Source: Rossellomorea vietnamensis
Lineage (GTDB): Bacteria; Bacillota; Bacilli; Bacillales; Bacillaceae_B
Direction: 5' to 3'
Assembly: GCF_001305855.1 (NCBI RefSeq)
Contig: NZ_LIXZ01000007.1
Location: forward strand, 144,957 to 208,956
DNA length: 64,000 nucleotides
In this document: in pieces, positions 9,311 through 23,336 of the stretch
Layout of the letters: every line of letters starts with the position of its first letter
Position numbering within the stretch: the first letter of the stretch is position 1
Program-made: the position numbers and the translations under genes
Notes under the pieces: generated by a model
What the model saw: only the letters and a program-made list of their open reading frames with translations
Database searches by the model: none
Told to the model about the DNA's origin: nothing

Positions 9311-10651
9311 ATGAATTTGAAAGCAGGATTATTTCAAAATCAACAACTGAAACTTCAAATGACGCAGCAGCTTTCTCAAGCCATCACCATCCTCCAATAT
9401 TCTACGATGGAACTGAATGCTTATTTAGAAGCTAAGCAATTAGAGAATCCCCTTATACATGTAGAACCGCCTAAACAAGACTCCCTCTATCAACGAGAAC
9501 CTTATACGTATAAACGAAATGCCGGCAATCCCGATCATATGGTTGATTGGTATGAATATGTTTCCGTGCCCACGAGTTCCCTTACGGATGCCTTATCTGT
9601 TCAATTAAATTTGAAATCGCTTACTTCTTTTGATCGGAAAATACTTGATGAAATAATATGCAGCTTGGATGACAACGGTTATTTAAGAATGGATGAACCA
9701 TCCTTCATTCAAAAATATGGTTTGGAATGGGCTCAACTGGAAACCTATATTAAGAGGATTCAGGAGTTGGAACCGGCTGGGATAGGGGCGAGATCTCTGC
9801 AGGAATGCATTTCCCTTCAGTTGCAAAGAAAAGCCGACGTTCCCCCTCTGGTGACAAAGATCGTAAACAATCATTTCCAAGCTTTTGCCGAAAAGAAGTG
9901 GAAGGCGATCAGGAAAGATCTTGTGGTTGAACTGAAAGACATCCAGCAGGCTGCTGATTTCATCCAGCACTGCAACCCGAGGCCGGGATCGAAATACTCT
10001 CAGCATATCGCTGAATACATTATCCCTGAGCTTGTGGTGAACGTGATCGAAGGTCATACCGTGGCCGTATCCCTATATGATGGGACAACTGTGAACGTCA
10101 CTTATAATGAAGAGTACACAGATTTCTTGAAACATCACCCGGATAAGGAAGTCCAAACCTATCTTCAAGAGAAGGAGCAGGATTTCCGGTGGCTCCTGCA
10201 AAGTTTACGTCAGCGGAAACAAACGATCCTGAAAGTGGGGAAGATGCTTGCTGAGAAGCAGAAGTCGTTCTTTTTGGAAGGGCCATCTGCGCTCCAGCCC
10301 CTGACATTGAAGCAGGTGGCCGATGAAATCGATGTACATGAATCGACAATCAGCCGCGCCGTGAAGGGGAAGTATATGCAAACCCCTTTTGGAATCTTCG
10401 AGTTGAAGTACTTCTTTACCTCAGCGATCAAATCGGTCAAACTTGAGGACTCAGAAGCGGCTTCTGCCAGGACCGTGAAAAATGAGCTTCAGAAGCTGAT
10501 TGATGAAGAAGATAAGAAAAAGCCTCTATCAGACCAGAAGATTGTGAATCTACTATTGGATAAAGGGTATGATGTCTCCAGAAGGACCATTGCCAAATAC
10601 CGGGATCAAATGGGGATCACTTCTTCGACGATGAGGAAGAGGTATGAATAG
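9311..10651 (+). CDS. rpoN: RNA polymerase sigma-54 factor
   Basis: This 446-residue protein is the alternative sigma factor (SigL in Bacillus) that directs polymerase to -24/-12 promoters and needs AAA+ enhancer-binding activators. The N-terminal Gln/Leu-rich region I (LKLQMTQQLSQAITILQYS) binds activators. The central core-binding domain and a helix-turn-helix (DVHESTISRAVKGK) follow. The signature RpoN box near the end reads SRRTIAKYRDQ. Length and domain order are normal. The sigL-glutaredoxin-cggR order is compatible with Bacillaceae chromosomes. Confidence 0.97.
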   Translation: MNLKAGLFQNQQLKLQMTQQLSQAITILQYSTMELNAYLEAKQLENPLIHVEPPKQDSLYQREPYTYKRNAGNPDHMVDWYEYVSVPTSSLTDALSVQLNLKSLTSFDRKILDEIICSLDDNGYLRMDEPSFIQKYGLEWAQLETYIKRIQELEPAGIGARSLQECISLQLQRKADVPPLVTKIVNNHFQAFAEKKWKAIRKDLVVELKDIQQAADFIQHCNPRPGSKYSQHIAEYIIPELVVNVIEGHTVAVSLYDGTTVNVTYNEEYTDFLKHHPDKEVQTYLQEKEQDFRWLLQSLRQRKQTILKVGKMLAEKQKSFFLEGPSALQPLTLKQVADEIDVHESTISRAVKGKYMQTPFGIFELKYFFTSAIKSVKLEDSEAASARTVKNELQKLIDEEDKKKPLSDQKIVNLLLDKGYDVSRRTIAKYRDQMGITSSTMRKRYE

Positions 10652-10663
10652 ATCGATTCGGCC

Positions 10664-10726
10664 GGTGCCTGGCACTAAAACTGCTTTTGGTGCCAGGCAC
10701 CAACAGTGAGTCCGGTGCCAGGCACC
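10664..10726. repeat. three GGTGCCAGGCACC palindromes
   Basis: Copies lie at 10664-10676 (GGTGCCTGGCACT), 10689-10701 and 10714-10726 (both GGTGCCAGGCACC). Each 13-mer is a palindrome, and successive copies begin exactly 25 bases apart. A short CCAA tetranucleotide run (about 10743-10757) follows. They lie directly after rpoN, where they may act as transcript ends or merely be REP-like repeats. Confidence 0.8.
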
Positions 10727-10788
10727 AGACCGGATCGCCATAACCAACCAACCAACCAAACCAACACAGCATAAAGTGAGGTACGTAC

Positions 10789-11034
10789 ATGAACTCAATT
10801 ATATTCTACACACGCACACAATGCGGACTTTGCGAAGACGCAAAAATCACCTTGAAACTGCTTCAGGATGAGATGGGCTTTTCCATTGAAGAAGAGGATA
10901 TTGATAAAAGCGACGACCTCACCGAACGATTCGGATTGATGATCCCGGTCGTGGAACTGGACGGGGAGATCCTCCAGTATGGGCAGATTGATTATTTTAC
11001 GCTCAGCAAGCGTTTACATGAAAAAACCCGATAG
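10789..11034 (+). CDS. small glutaredoxin/thioredoxin-fold protein
   Basis: An 81-residue protein of the glutaredoxin family (DUF836-like). It has redox motif C12-G-L-C15 after a beta strand and a cis-proline in MIPVVELDG. This suggests a small cytosolic thiol-disulfide oxidoreductase. It stands between rpoN and cggR, with the glycolytic promoter starting 8 bases after its stop. The substrate is unknown. Confidence 0.8.
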   Translation: MNSIIFYTRTQCGLCEDAKITLKLLQDEMGFSIEEEDIDKSDDLTERFGLMIPVVELDGEILQYGQIDYFTLSKRLHEKTR

Positions 11035-11041
11035 TTTCTAG

Positions 11042-11070
11042 TTGAATTACGATTCATACCCTGATAAAAT
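11042..11070 (+). promoter_or_regulatory. glycolytic operon promoter
   Basis: TTGAAT (11042-11047), a 17-bp spacer and TAAAAT (11065-11070) form a good SigA promoter upstream of the CggR operator and cggR. Confidence 0.75.
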
Positions 11071-11108
11071 GAATCTTGAAAGCAGGGATGAATTTTTTTT
11101 GGAGGTAG

Positions 11109-11144
11109 TGGGACATAATATGTCTATGTGGGACCAAATGAGTC
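11109..11144 (+). promoter_or_regulatory. CggR operator
   Basis: Two direct copies of the CggR half-operator are present: TGGGAC-N6-TGTC (11109-11124), then 4 bases, then TGGGAC-N6-AGTC (11129-11144). This matches the Bacillus arrangement CGGGAC-N6-TGTC-N4-CGGGAC-N6-TGTC. It lies downstream of the -10, so bound CggR should act as a roadblock released by fructose-1,6-bisphosphate. Confidence 0.9.
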
Positions 11145-11183
11145 CATCACATCCACGCACTTCATTTGAAGGAGCTTTCAAAT

Positions 11184-12203
11184 ATGGAATCTTTAATTGA
11201 CATACAAAAGCGATTATTACCTGACCTGCTTGAAATTATGCAAAAAAGGCATCAAATTCTACGTTCCATCCGGTTCATGCAGCCTGTCGGACGCAGAAGT
11301 CTTGCTCAGAATATGGGCTTGACGGAACGCGTACTGAGAAGTGAAGTGGAGTTCCTGAATAATCAAGATCTCATTGATATCAAAACTTCCGGGATGGTTA
11401 TGACGGAAGATGGTATCCAGCTTTTAGAGAACCTTGAAAGCATGATGAGGGAAATTTCAGGAATCAACGTAATGGAACAGGAATTAAAAACGTTATTAAA
11501 TCTTAATCAAATTGTAATTGTTCCTGGGAATAGTGATGAGTCCCCTTGGGTAAAAGAAGAATTAGGGCGTGCATCAGCTTCTAGTATGAAACGCCGACTT
11601 AAGGGAAATACTATCATCGCTGTGACTGGAGGTTCGACGATGGCAGCCGTAGCAGAAAGGCTGACACCTGATTTCTCTGATGATACCTTGTTTGTTCCTG
11701 CACGGGGTGGAATCGGGGAAGATGTGAAGAACCAGGCCAATACCATTTGTGCCAAGATGGCAGAGCACACAGGAACGCGACATCGTGTTTTGTATGTGCC
11801 GGATCAGGTTAGTAAAGAAGTATACAAATCCTTCTTGAAAGAACCGATGATCAAAGAGGTCCTTAATTTGATCAAATCGGCTAACATGGTTCTCCATGGA
11901 ATTGGAGATGCTATCACAATGGCAGAAAGACGAAAGACCACGGAAGAAGATTTCGAGAAGATCACCGGTGGTCATGCCGTCGGGGAAGCGTTTGGTTATT
12001 ATTTTGACGAAGCAGGTGAAGTGGTACATAAGGTGCCGACGATCGGCCTGCAACTAGAAGATCTAAGTCACATCGAGAACGTCATTGCCGTCGCTGGCGG
12101 CAGCTCGAAGGCGAAAGCGATTCGGGCGTATATGAAGAGTGCTCCTCATAAAACCGTGCTCATCACGGATGAAGGAGCAGCGAGAGAGCTTTTAAAAGGG
12201 TAA
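11184..12203 (+). CDS. cggR: central glycolytic genes regulator
   Basis: This 339-residue SorC/DeoR-family repressor is started at ATG 11184 with GAAGGAG 9 bases upstream; an in-frame TTG at 11166 is less likely. The N-terminal winged helix-turn-helix (~30-80, GRRSLAQNMGLTERVLRSEVEFL) binds DNA. The C-terminal sugar-phosphate domain (~110-339) has GNSDESPWVKEE, GGSTMAAVAERL and the AVAGGSSKAKAI phosphate loop. It represses its own operon and responds to fructose-1,6-bisphosphate. It is followed 55 bases later by gapA. Confidence 0.95.
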   Translation: MESLIDIQKRLLPDLLEIMQKRHQILRSIRFMQPVGRRSLAQNMGLTERVLRSEVEFLNNQDLIDIKTSGMVMTEDGIQLLENLESMMREISGINVMEQELKTLLNLNQIVIVPGNSDESPWVKEELGRASASSMKRRLKGNTIIAVTGGSTMAAVAERLTPDFSDDTLFVPARGGIGEDVKNQANTICAKMAEHTGTRHRVLYVPDQVSKEVYKSFLKEPMIKEVLNLIKSANMVLHGIGDAITMAERRKTTEEDFEKITGGHAVGEAFGYYFDEAGEVVHKVPTIGLQLEDLSHIENVIAVAGGSSKAKAIRAYMKSAPHKTVLITDEGAARELLKG

Positions 12204-12243
12204 GCCCTTTTGAAATATAAAAAAATCATCCTTAACTATCTAA

Positions 12244-13266
<1,023 letters not shown>

Positions 13267-13332
13267 TTTATAAAGTTTTGTAAATTGACATCATTAGCAT
13301 GGTGATTGATGGATAAATTTTGTCCCACCATC

Positions 13333-13338
13333 TATAAT
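13333..13338 (+). promoter_or_regulatory. possible -10 element upstream of pgk
   Basis: A perfect TATAAT lies between gapA and pgk, but no convincing -35 is found at 16-18 bp. It lies before the hairpin at 13352-13385, so any transcript would have to read through it. Weak call. Confidence 0.3.
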
Positions 13339-13351
13339 GAAGATGTGTTGA

Positions 13352-13385
13352 AGGGGAGCGGGGAAGATTCCCCTCTCCCTTTTCT
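13352..13385 (+). terminator. partial terminator between gapA and pgk
   Basis: A 13-bp stem with one mismatch (13352-13364 with 13369-13381) and a 4-base loop is followed by a short T-rich tract. It probably separates the abundant cggR-gapA message from the pgk-eno part while allowing read-through. Confidence 0.7.
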
Positions 13386-13448
13386 TATTGTTGTTTCTAT
13401 TTTTTTGAAAAAGATGTAGAAATTGAAAACCAAAGGAGGCCTTTTACG

Positions 13449-14633
13449 ATGAACAAAAAGTCGATTAAAGATGTCGATGTACGAGGGAAACGCGTATTTT
13501 GCCGTGTAGACTTCAACGTACCGATGTCAGAAGGCAAGATCACAGATGAAACCCGCATTCAAGCTGCTCTCCCTACGATCAAGTATCTAGTAGACGGCGG
13601 AGCAAAGGTCATTCTGGCTAGTCACTTAGGCCGTCCAAAAGGTGAAGTGGTGGAAGAACTGCGCTTGACACCTGTGGCTGAGAGACTTTCCGAACTTCTT
13701 GGAAAAAACGTAGCCAAAGCAGACGAAGCGTATGGTGAAGCTGTTCAATCAAAGATCGGCGACATGTCTGAAGGTGACGTTCTTGTATTGGAAAACGTCC
13801 GCTTCTACCCTGGTGAAACGAAGAATGATCCTGAGCTTGCGAAAGAATTTGCAGCGTTAGCTGACCTTTATGTGAACGATGCATTCGGTGCTGCTCACCG
13901 TGCTCACGCATCCACTGAAGGAGTCGCGAAACACCTTCCGGCTGTAGCAGGACTTCTGATGGAGAAAGAGCTTGACGTATTAGGAAAAGCCCTATCCAAT
14001 CCTGAACGCCCATTCACAGCCATCGTCGGTGGAGCGAAAGTAAAAGACAAAATCGGTGTCATCGACAACCTGTTGGATAAAGTGGACAACCTGATCATCG
14101 GCGGAGGACTTGCTTACACATTCGTGAAAGCCCAAGGTCATGAAGTAGGGAAATCCCTTCTTGAAGAAGATAAAATTGATTTAGCGAAGCAATTCATGAA
14201 AAAAGCAGAAGAAAAAGGCGTCAAATTCCTTATGCCTGTTGATGTAGTCGTTGCTGATGACTTCTCAAATGATGCAAATACGAAAGATGTGGATATCGAT
14301 TCCATCCCTTCAGATTGGGAAGCACTTGATATCGGACCTAAGACGAGAGCGTTATTCCAGGATACGATCAAAGATTCTAAGCTTGTCATCTGGAATGGAC
14401 CGATGGGTGTATTCGAATTAGAAACATTTGCAAATGGAACGAAAGCCGTAGCGGAGGCGTTAGCCGATGCAACAGATACATATTCTGTTATCGGTGGCGG
14501 TGACTCTGCAGCAGCCGTTGAAAAGTTTGGCTATGCTGATAAGATGAGTCATATTTCTACAGGTGGTGGAGCATCACTCGAATTCATGGAAGGAAAAGAA
14601 CTTCCTGGAGTAGTGGCTCTAAACGATAAATAA
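13449..14633 (+). CDS. pgk: phosphoglycerate kinase
   Basis: A 394-residue two-domain kinase that transfers phosphate from 1,3-bisphosphoglycerate to ADP. It shows the signature [13 protein letters not shown] near the start, substrate-binding SHLGRPKG, the hinge, and nucleotide motifs [12 protein letters not shown] and [13 protein letters not shown] near the C-terminus. An AAAGGAGG site precedes the ATG. It begins the pgk-tpiA-gpmI-eno run in the glycolytic cluster. Confidence 0.98.
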   Translation: MNKKSIKDVDVRGKRVFCRVDFNVPMSEGKITDETRIQAALPTIKYLVDGGAKVILASHLGRPKGEVVEELRLTPVAERLSELLGKNVAKADEAYGEAVQSKIGDMSEGDVLVLENVRFYPGETKNDPELAKEFAALADLYVNDAFGAAHRAHASTEGVAKHLPAVAGLLMEKELDVLGKALSNPERPFTAIVGGAKVKDKIGVIDNLLDKVDNLIIGGGLAYTFVKAQGHEVGKSLLEEDKIDLAKQFMKKAEEKGVKFLMPVDVVVADDFSNDANTKDVDIDSIPSDWEALDIGPKTRALFQDTIKDSKLVIWNGPMGVFELETFANGTKAVAEALADATDTYSVIGGGDSAAAVEKFGYADKMSHISTGGGASLEFMEGKELPGVVALNDK

Positions 14634-16986
<2,353 letters not shown>

Positions 16987-16999
16987 GGAGAGATTCTAA

Positions 17000-18292
<1,293 letters not shown>

Positions 18293-18309
18293 TAGCGATT
18301 GAAGAGAGG

Positions 18310-18340
18310 CAGCCCCGTCTTTGGACGGGGCTGTTTTTTT
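18310..18340 (+). terminator. terminator after eno
   Basis: A perfect 10-bp stem CAGCCCCGTC/GACGGGGCTG with loop TTTG is followed by eight Ts. It ends the glycolytic operon. Confidence 0.95.
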
Positions 18341-18388
18341 GGTTTGACAGACAGTCGTAACTCTTTACACAATTCAAACAATATTACC

Positions 18389-18418
18389 TTGTCCACTCCA
18401 TCTTTCCTATGGTAAACT
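18389..18418 (+). promoter_or_regulatory. putative secG promoter
   Basis: TTGTCC (18389-18394) and TAAACT (18413-18418) are 18 bp apart, about 38 bases before the secG start. Confidence 0.5.
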
Positions 18419-18455
18419 AGTAGTAATGTTATGTTCGTATCAGGAGGTGGGACTC

Positions 18456-18683
18456 ATGCACACAATTCTCGTCACTTTACTTATTATCGTATCCATCGCA
18501 CTTATTGCTCTTGTATTACTTCAATCAGGTAAAAGTGCTGGACTTTCAGGGGCCATCTCTGGTGGTGCAGAACAACTTTTCGGAAAACAAAAAGCGCGTG
18601 GTATTGACTTAGTACTGCACAGAATCACAATCGTATTATCGGTACTATTCTTCGTACTAACCATTGCCATCGTAGCTATCTAA
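18456..18683 (+). CDS. secG: preprotein translocase subunit SecG
   Basis: A 75-residue membrane protein of the SecYEG translocon. I start at ATG 18456 behind AGGAGGTGG; an upstream in-frame ATG (18426) has no site. Two transmembrane helices (~2-23 and ~52-73) flank a loop with [23 protein letters not shown], the family signature. A terminator follows. The secG-esterase-rnr-smpB-ssrA order is the common Bacillus one. Confidence 0.95.
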   Translation: MHTILVTLLIIVSIALIALVLLQSGKSAGLSGAISGGAEQLFGKQKARGIDLVLHRITIVLSVLFFVLTIAIVAI

Positions 18684-18694
18684 TACGAACAAAA

Positions 18695-18721
18695 CCTGAT
18701 CATTAAGGTCAGGTTTTTTTA
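18695..18721 (+). terminator. terminator after secG
   Basis: AACCTGA ... TCAGGTT followed by a T run. Confidence 0.8.
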
Positions 18722-18799
18722 TTTATCAGACCGATTTTATAAGCGGAATATTGGATTGTCAGGCCGATGTTTGCTAAAAATAGAGAGGAAGAGTGGACT

Positions 18800-18978
18800 A
18801 AACGATCGTTTAATAGAACGAAGCCTGTAATATCAAGCTTCTCAGCTGCTAATCAAACGTTTGTTTAACAAAAAATCCACAAACATCCCATTACATACGA
18901 AAATCATCTAAACGACCGTTTAATATGATAAAGCCTTTAAAATCGAGGTTTCTGGATACTAATCAAACGTTTGTTTAA
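18800..18978. repeat. array of four operator-like palindromes at 55-bp spacing
   Basis: Four 14-mers fit AAACGNNYGTTTAA: 18800 (AAACGATCGTTTAA), 18855 (AAACGTTTGTTTAA), 18910 (AAACGACCGTTTAA) and 18965 (AAACGTTTGTTTAA). They are exactly 55 bases apart. Sequences between sites 1-2 and 3-4 are also similar, so the array looks like a diverged duplication of a 110-bp unit. The pattern resembles TetR-family operators. The last site ends 14 bases before the GGAG of the esterase gene. No TetR-type gene is in the window. Confidence 0.8.
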
Positions 18979-19003
18979 AATGAGATAAAAGGAGTCATGT
19001 ACG

Positions 19004-19750
19004 ATGAAAACTGTATTACCAAAACCATTCACATTCGAAGCAGGTCCAAGAGCTGTATTGCTGCTTCACGGATTCACAGGAAATTCAGCAGACGTCCGGA
19101 TGCTTGGACGCTTCCTGGAAAAGAAGGGATATTCATCACACGCCCCTCATTATAAAGGACACGGTGTGCCACCGGAAGAATTGGTCCATACAGGACCCGA
19201 AGATTGGTGGAAGGATGTCATGGAAGGCTATGAGCATTTAAAGAGCAAGGGATACGAAGAGATTGCGGTTGCCGGCCTTTCTCTAGGAGGGGTATTTTCT
19301 CTTAAATTAGGTTACACTGTACCTGTAAAGGGTATTGTCCCTATGTGTGCGCCAATGTATATAAAAAGTGAAGACGTGATGTATAAAGGGGTTGTCGATT
19401 ACGCCCGTGAATTTAAAAAGTTTGAAGGAAAACCGGAAGAACAAATTGAAAAAGAAATAGAAGAGTTCAAAAAAACGCCGATGAATACATTGAAGGCACT
19501 GCAGGAATTGATTGCAGATGTCCGTGAAAACGTGGATATGATCTATTCACCGACGTTCGTGGTACAGGCAAGGCATGATCATATGATCAATACGGATTCT
19601 GCGAATATCATTTACGATAACGTGGAGTCGGATGAGAAAGAGATCAAGTGGTACGAAGAGTCCGGTCATGTCATTACATTGGATAAAGAAAAAGAACAGC
19701 TTCATGAAGACGTCTACGATTTCCTGGAGAAATTGGATTGGACGGTTTGA
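19004..19750 (+). CDS. est: carboxylesterase (Est30 type)
   Basis: This 248-residue alpha/beta hydrolase resembles Geobacillus Est30 and Bacillus YvaK, which hydrolyse short-chain carboxyl esters in the cytoplasm. The oxyanion motif is LLHGFTGN near 22-29, the nucleophile Ser is in GLSLGG near residue 93, Asp is in ARHDHM near 190, and His is in SGHVITLD near 222. It is followed after 27 bases by rnr and is probably co-transcribed. The four-site operator-like array lies directly upstream, so expression may be controlled by an unlinked TetR-type repressor. Confidence 0.92.
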   Translation: MKTVLPKPFTFEAGPRAVLLLHGFTGNSADVRMLGRFLEKKGYSSHAPHYKGHGVPPEELVHTGPEDWWKDVMEGYEHLKSKGYEEIAVAGLSLGGVFSLKLGYTVPVKGIVPMCAPMYIKSEDVMYKGVVDYAREFKKFEGKPEEQIEKEIEEFKKTPMNTLKALQELIADVRENVDMIYSPTFVVQARHDHMINTDSANIIYDNVESDEKEIKWYEESGHVITLDKEKEQLHEDVYDFLEKLDWTV

Positions 19751-19777
19751 AGAATTCGATGATCAGGAGGGATTGTC

Positions 19778-22114
19778 ATGGACGAAAATATTAAAGTGCA
19801 TGTGGATAGGCTTCTTTCCTATATGAAGGAAGAAGCATACAAACCATTGACAGTGCAGGAGCTTGAAGAAGCATTCGGAATTGAAGGGTCCACGAACTTC
19901 AAGGATTTTGTCAAAGCACTTGTCGTAATGGAAGAAAAGGGTCTCGTCGTACGCACACGAAGCAATCGCTACGGCCTGCCTGAAAAAATGAATCTGGTGA
20001 GGGGAAAAGTATCGGCTCATGCAAAAGGATTTGCGTTTGTGATACCGGAAGAATCCGGGATGGACGATATCTTCATCCCTCCGAACGAAACGAATAACGC
20101 GATGCATGGCGATATTGTGTTAGTAAGGGTCTCAACCTCTTCTTCAGGTTCAAGAAGAGAAGGGACCGTCGTCCGGATCGTCGAACGCGGTGTCGACCAA
20201 ATGGTCGGTACGTTCACGGAAAGCAAGCATTTCGGTTTTGTCATCCCTGATGATAAGAAGTTTGCCAGTGACATCTTCATACCGAAATCTGCCCAGATGG
20301 GAGCTGCCGAAGGACATAAGGTCGTCGTAAAGTTGACGTCCTATCCTGAAGGACGTAAAAGTGCCGAAGGGGAAGTCATCGAAATCCTCGGACATAAAAA
20401 TGATCCGGGAGTCGATATTCTTTCCATCATCCATAAGCACGGGATTGACGTTGAATTTCCTGAGGAAGTCATGGATCAGGCGAATAAGGTGCCAAGTGAA
20501 ATTGACGAATCGGAAATTCCGAACCGGAAAGATCTCCGCGATCAGACCATCGTCACAATCGATGGTGCAGACGCCAAGGATCTGGATGATGCCGTAACGG
20601 TGACGAAATTGGACAATGGGAACTACAAGCTTGGAGTACATATTGCAGACGTCACGCACTATGTCAAAGAGAGTTCCCCGATCGATCAGGAAGCCTTTGA
20701 TAGGGGGACGTCAGTCTATCTTGTAGACCGGGTCATCCCGATGATTCCTCATCGATTATCCAACGGGATTTGTTCCCTTAATCCAAAAGTTGATCGTTTA
20801 ACGTTATCATGTGACATGGAAATTTCACCTGAAGGCGATGTCGTCAAACATGAAATCTTCCAGAGTGTCATTAAGACAACCGAACGAATGACGTATTCAG
20901 ATGTAAATAAGATTCTGGTTGAGAAAGACGAAGAGCTCCGCACGAAATATGAGACTTTGGTGCCGATGTTTGAAAAAATGGAAGACCTTGCCCAGGTTCT
21001 ACGTACAAAACGGATGAAACGTGGAGCCATCGATTTTGATTTCAAAGAGGCGAAAGTGCTTGTCGATGAAGAAGGTGCACCGACGGAAGTCGTCCTCCGT
21101 GAACGTTCAGTGGCCGAAAAGCTGATAGAAGAGTTCATGCTGGTTGCCAATGAGACGGTTGCCGAGCATTTCCACTGGATGGAAGTTCCGTTCATCTACC
21201 GTATCCATGAAGATCCGAAAGAAGATAAGCTTCAACGCTTCTTCGAGTTCATCACCAATTTCGGGTTGATCGTGAAAGGAACAGCTAATAGCATCCATCC
21301 CCGTGCCCTTCAGGAAATAGTCGAAGACGTACAGGGTGAACCGGAAGAAATGGTCGTTTCGACGATGATGCTGCGTTCCATGCAGCAGGCGAAATACGAT
21401 CCTGAAAGCCTTGGTCACTTTGGACTCGCAACTGAGTTCTATACTCATTTCACATCCCCGATCCGTCGTTATCCTGACTTGATCGTTCACCGTTTGATCA
21501 GAACGTATTTGATTGAAGGGAAGATAGATCAGGCCACCCGTGAAAAATGGGGTGCGCAAATGGGTCATATCGCGGAGCATACATCAAGCCGTGAGCGCCG
21601 TGCAGTGGACGCAGAACGTGAAACAGATGAACTGAAAAAAGCAGAGTATATGGAAGATAAAGTGGGAGAGGAATACGACGGCATCATCAGTTCCGTGACG
21701 AACTTCGGACTGTTCGTCGAATTGCCGAACACCATCGAGGGCCTTGTCCATGTAAGCTACATGACGGATGATTATTACCGGTTTGATGAGCGTCATCTTG
21801 CCATGATTGGTGAAAGAACCGCCAATGTGTTTAGGATCGGTGACGAAATCACGGTACGTGTCGTGAGCGTGAATAAGGATGAGCGTGCCATTGATTTTGA
21901 AATTGTCGGCATGAAAGGGAAACGCAAAGAGCGCGAAGGCCGTGTACGTTCGATTTCGTCAGATCAAGGAAAAACAAACCGAGGGAAATCAGATTCTTCT
22001 TCCCGGAAAAAAGACGGAGAATGGTCCACACGTAAACCCAACAACAAGAAGAAAAAGACGAATAAGAAGCACTTTGAAAATGCACCTCGAAGCAAACGTA
22101 AAAAGAAGAAATAA
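19778..22114 (+). CDS. rnr: ribonuclease R
   Basis: This 778-residue RNase II-superfamily 3'-5' exoribonuclease degrades structured RNA and works with SmpB-tmRNA on stalled-ribosome messages. The order is an N-terminal winged helix (~1-65), two cold-shock domains, the RNB catalytic domain with acidic centre [11 protein letters not shown], an S1 domain (~625-710, [15 protein letters not shown]) and a Lys/Arg-rich tail (~715-778). AGGAGG precedes the ATG. It lies in the usual place upstream of smpB and ssrA. Confidence 0.97.
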   Translation: MDENIKVHVDRLLSYMKEEAYKPLTVQELEEAFGIEGSTNFKDFVKALVVMEEKGLVVRTRSNRYGLPEKMNLVRGKVSAHAKGFAFVIPEESGMDDIFIPPNETNNAMHGDIVLVRVSTSSSGSRREGTVVRIVERGVDQMVGTFTESKHFGFVIPDDKKFASDIFIPKSAQMGAAEGHKVVVKLTSYPEGRKSAEGEVIEILGHKNDPGVDILSIIHKHGIDVEFPEEVMDQANKVPSEIDESEIPNRKDLRDQTIVTIDGADAKDLDDAVTVTKLDNGNYKLGVHIADVTHYVKESSPIDQEAFDRGTSVYLVDRVIPMIPHRLSNGICSLNPKVDRLTLSCDMEISPEGDVVKHEIFQSVIKTTERMTYSDVNKILVEKDEELRTKYETLVPMFEKMEDLAQVLRTKRMKRGAIDFDFKEAKVLVDEEGAPTEVVLRERSVAEKLIEEFMLVANETVAEHFHWMEVPFIYRIHEDPKEDKLQRFFEFITNFGLIVKGTANSIHPRALQEIVEDVQGEPEEMVVSTMMLRSMQQAKYDPESLGHFGLATEFYTHFTSPIRRYPDLIVHRLIRTYLIEGKIDQATREKWGAQMGHIAEHTSSRERRAVDAERETDELKKAEYMEDKVGEEYDGIISSVTNFGLFVELPNTIEGLVHVSYMTDDYYRFDERHLAMIGERTANVFRIGDEITVRVVSVNKDERAIDFEIVGMKGKRKEREGRVRSISSDQGKTNRGKSDSSSRKKDGEWSTRKPNNKKKKTNKKHFENAPRSKRKKKK

Positions 22115-22121
22115 AGGTTCA

Positions 22122-22152
22122 GGAGCAAGGGGTCACCTTTGCTCCTTTTCTT
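22122..22152 (+). terminator. terminator-like hairpin after rnr
   Basis: GGAGCAAGGG with CCTTTGCTCC (one G-T pair), loop GTCA, then TTTTCTTTT. It may attenuate transcription into smpB. Confidence 0.7.
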
Positions 22153-22233
22153 TTCAGAGTGTAACGATACAATTTTTCTTAAAAATATGAGATAATAATG
22201 AGTAAACTGACGGAAATGACTAGGGGGATTCCA

Positions 22234-22704
22234 ATGCCAAAGGGAGAAGGCAAGCTTATTGCCCAAAATAAAAAAGCGAGGCATGACTATGCCGTAGAAG
22301 AAACATACGAAGCGGGACTGGTCCTCCAGGGGACAGAAATCAAAGCGATCCGTGGCGGCCGCGTGAACTTGAAGGATTCCTTTGCCCGTGTCCAAGACGG
22401 TGAAATCTTCGTACACAATATGCACATCAGCCCGTATGAGCAGGGAAATCGATTTAATCACGAACCGCTCAGAACACGTAAATTACTGCTTCACAAAAAG
22501 CAAATCAATAAACTGATCGGAGATTCCAAGGAAGCAGGCTACTCGATCGTTCCTTTGAAGCTATACATCAAAAATGGTGTAGCGAAGCTTTTGATCGGTC
22601 TGGCACGAGGTAAGAAGAAGTATGATAAACGTGAAGACTTGAAGCGTAAAGAAGCGAACCGTTCCATCCAAAGGGAACTGGCTCAGCGCCAAAAAGGAAT
22701 GTAG
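22234..22704 (+). CDS. smpB: SsrA-binding protein
   Basis: A 156-residue protein that binds tmRNA and brings it to stalled ribosomes for trans-translation. I start at ATG 22234 ([15 protein letters not shown]), matching the family's usual N-terminus, with AGGGGGA upstream; the in-frame ATG at 22198 would add 12 unlikely residues. Core motifs include [25 protein letters not shown] and [14 protein letters not shown]. It lies 148 bases before its partner RNA gene. Confidence 0.97.
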   Translation: MPKGEGKLIAQNKKARHDYAVEETYEAGLVLQGTEIKAIRGGRVNLKDSFARVQDGEIFVHNMHISPYEQGNRFNHEPLRTRKLLLHKKQINKLIGDSKEAGYSIVPLKLYIKNGVAKLLIGLARGKKKYDKREDLKRKEANRSIQRELAQRQKGM

Positions 22705-22730
22705 TGCTACAGATTTCCGGAATCTGGCAT

Positions 22731-22758
22731 TTGCAATTATCTCAGGATTTGTTATACT
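22731..22758 (+). promoter_or_regulatory. ssrA promoter
   Basis: TTGCAA (22731-22736), 16-bp spacer, TATACT (22753-22758), about 95 bases before mature tmRNA. Confidence 0.6.
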
Positions 22759-22852
22759 AGTATATGTCGCAAGGATATTGCGGCAGTAAGAACAATTGAA
22801 TAAGTGACTTACACGCTGAACTTATTCTTTCCCGTTCTTCCCTTTCTATCAT

Positions 22853-23216
22853 GGGGACGTTACGGATTCGACAGGGATAGTTCGAGCTTAGGTCGCGAGC
22901 CGTAGGGGTCGTCTACGTTAAAACGCCAAAGCCAATAATAACTGGCAAAACTAACAATAACCTAGCTTTAGCTGCGTAATAGCGCTTTAGCTGTTCCTCC
23001 CTCCATCGCCTATGTGGTAGGGTAAGGGACTCACACTTAGTAGGCTACGCCGGAGTCCACCGTCTGAGGACAAAGGAAGAGACCAATCAGACTAGCTGCA
23101 CGGACGCCCGTCGATAGGCAGAAGCTGTAGCGAACTTGCGAATATATCGACTACGCTCGTAGACGCTTAAGTGGCGATGTTTCTGGACGTGGGTTCGATT
23201 CCCACCGTCTCCACCA
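22853..23216 (+). ncRNA. ssrA: transfer-messenger RNA
   Basis: A tmRNA of ~364 bases. The 5' end GGGGACGTTACGGATTCGAC pairs with the 3' end CGTCTCC, followed by ACCA; the T arm is GTGGGTTCGATTCCCAC. The resume codon GGC at 22944 starts a tag frame that ends at TAA 22977-22979. With the Ala brought by tmRNA, the encoded tag is AGKTNNNLALAA, ending in the ALAA signal recognised by ClpXP. The last bases are also part of the downstream terminator stem. Confidence 0.97.
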
Positions 23217-23238
23217 AATACATATTTGGTGGTTTTTA
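23211..23238 (+). terminator. ssrA terminator built from the tmRNA 3' end
   Basis: CCACCAAATA (23211-23220), CA loop, TATTTGGTGG (23223-23232), then TTTTT. The left arm includes the encoded CCACCA end of tmRNA. Confidence 0.85.
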
Positions 23239-23291
23239 TTTTGATAAATTTTAATGATTTTTTGAATTGAAACGAGCTTTCTTCATTAAAT

Positions 23292-23335
23292 AAAAGAGCC
23301 ATGTTACTGCTTACAACCAGTAACATGGCTCTTTT
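23292..23335. terminator. bidirectional terminator between ssrA and the DUF305 gene
   Basis: A perfect 18-bp stem AAAAGAGCCATGTTACTG / CAGTAACATGGCTCTTTT with an 8-base loop. It mainly ends the minus-strand DUF305 gene, whose stop lies just to the right. Confidence 0.9.
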
Positions 23336-23336
23336 C

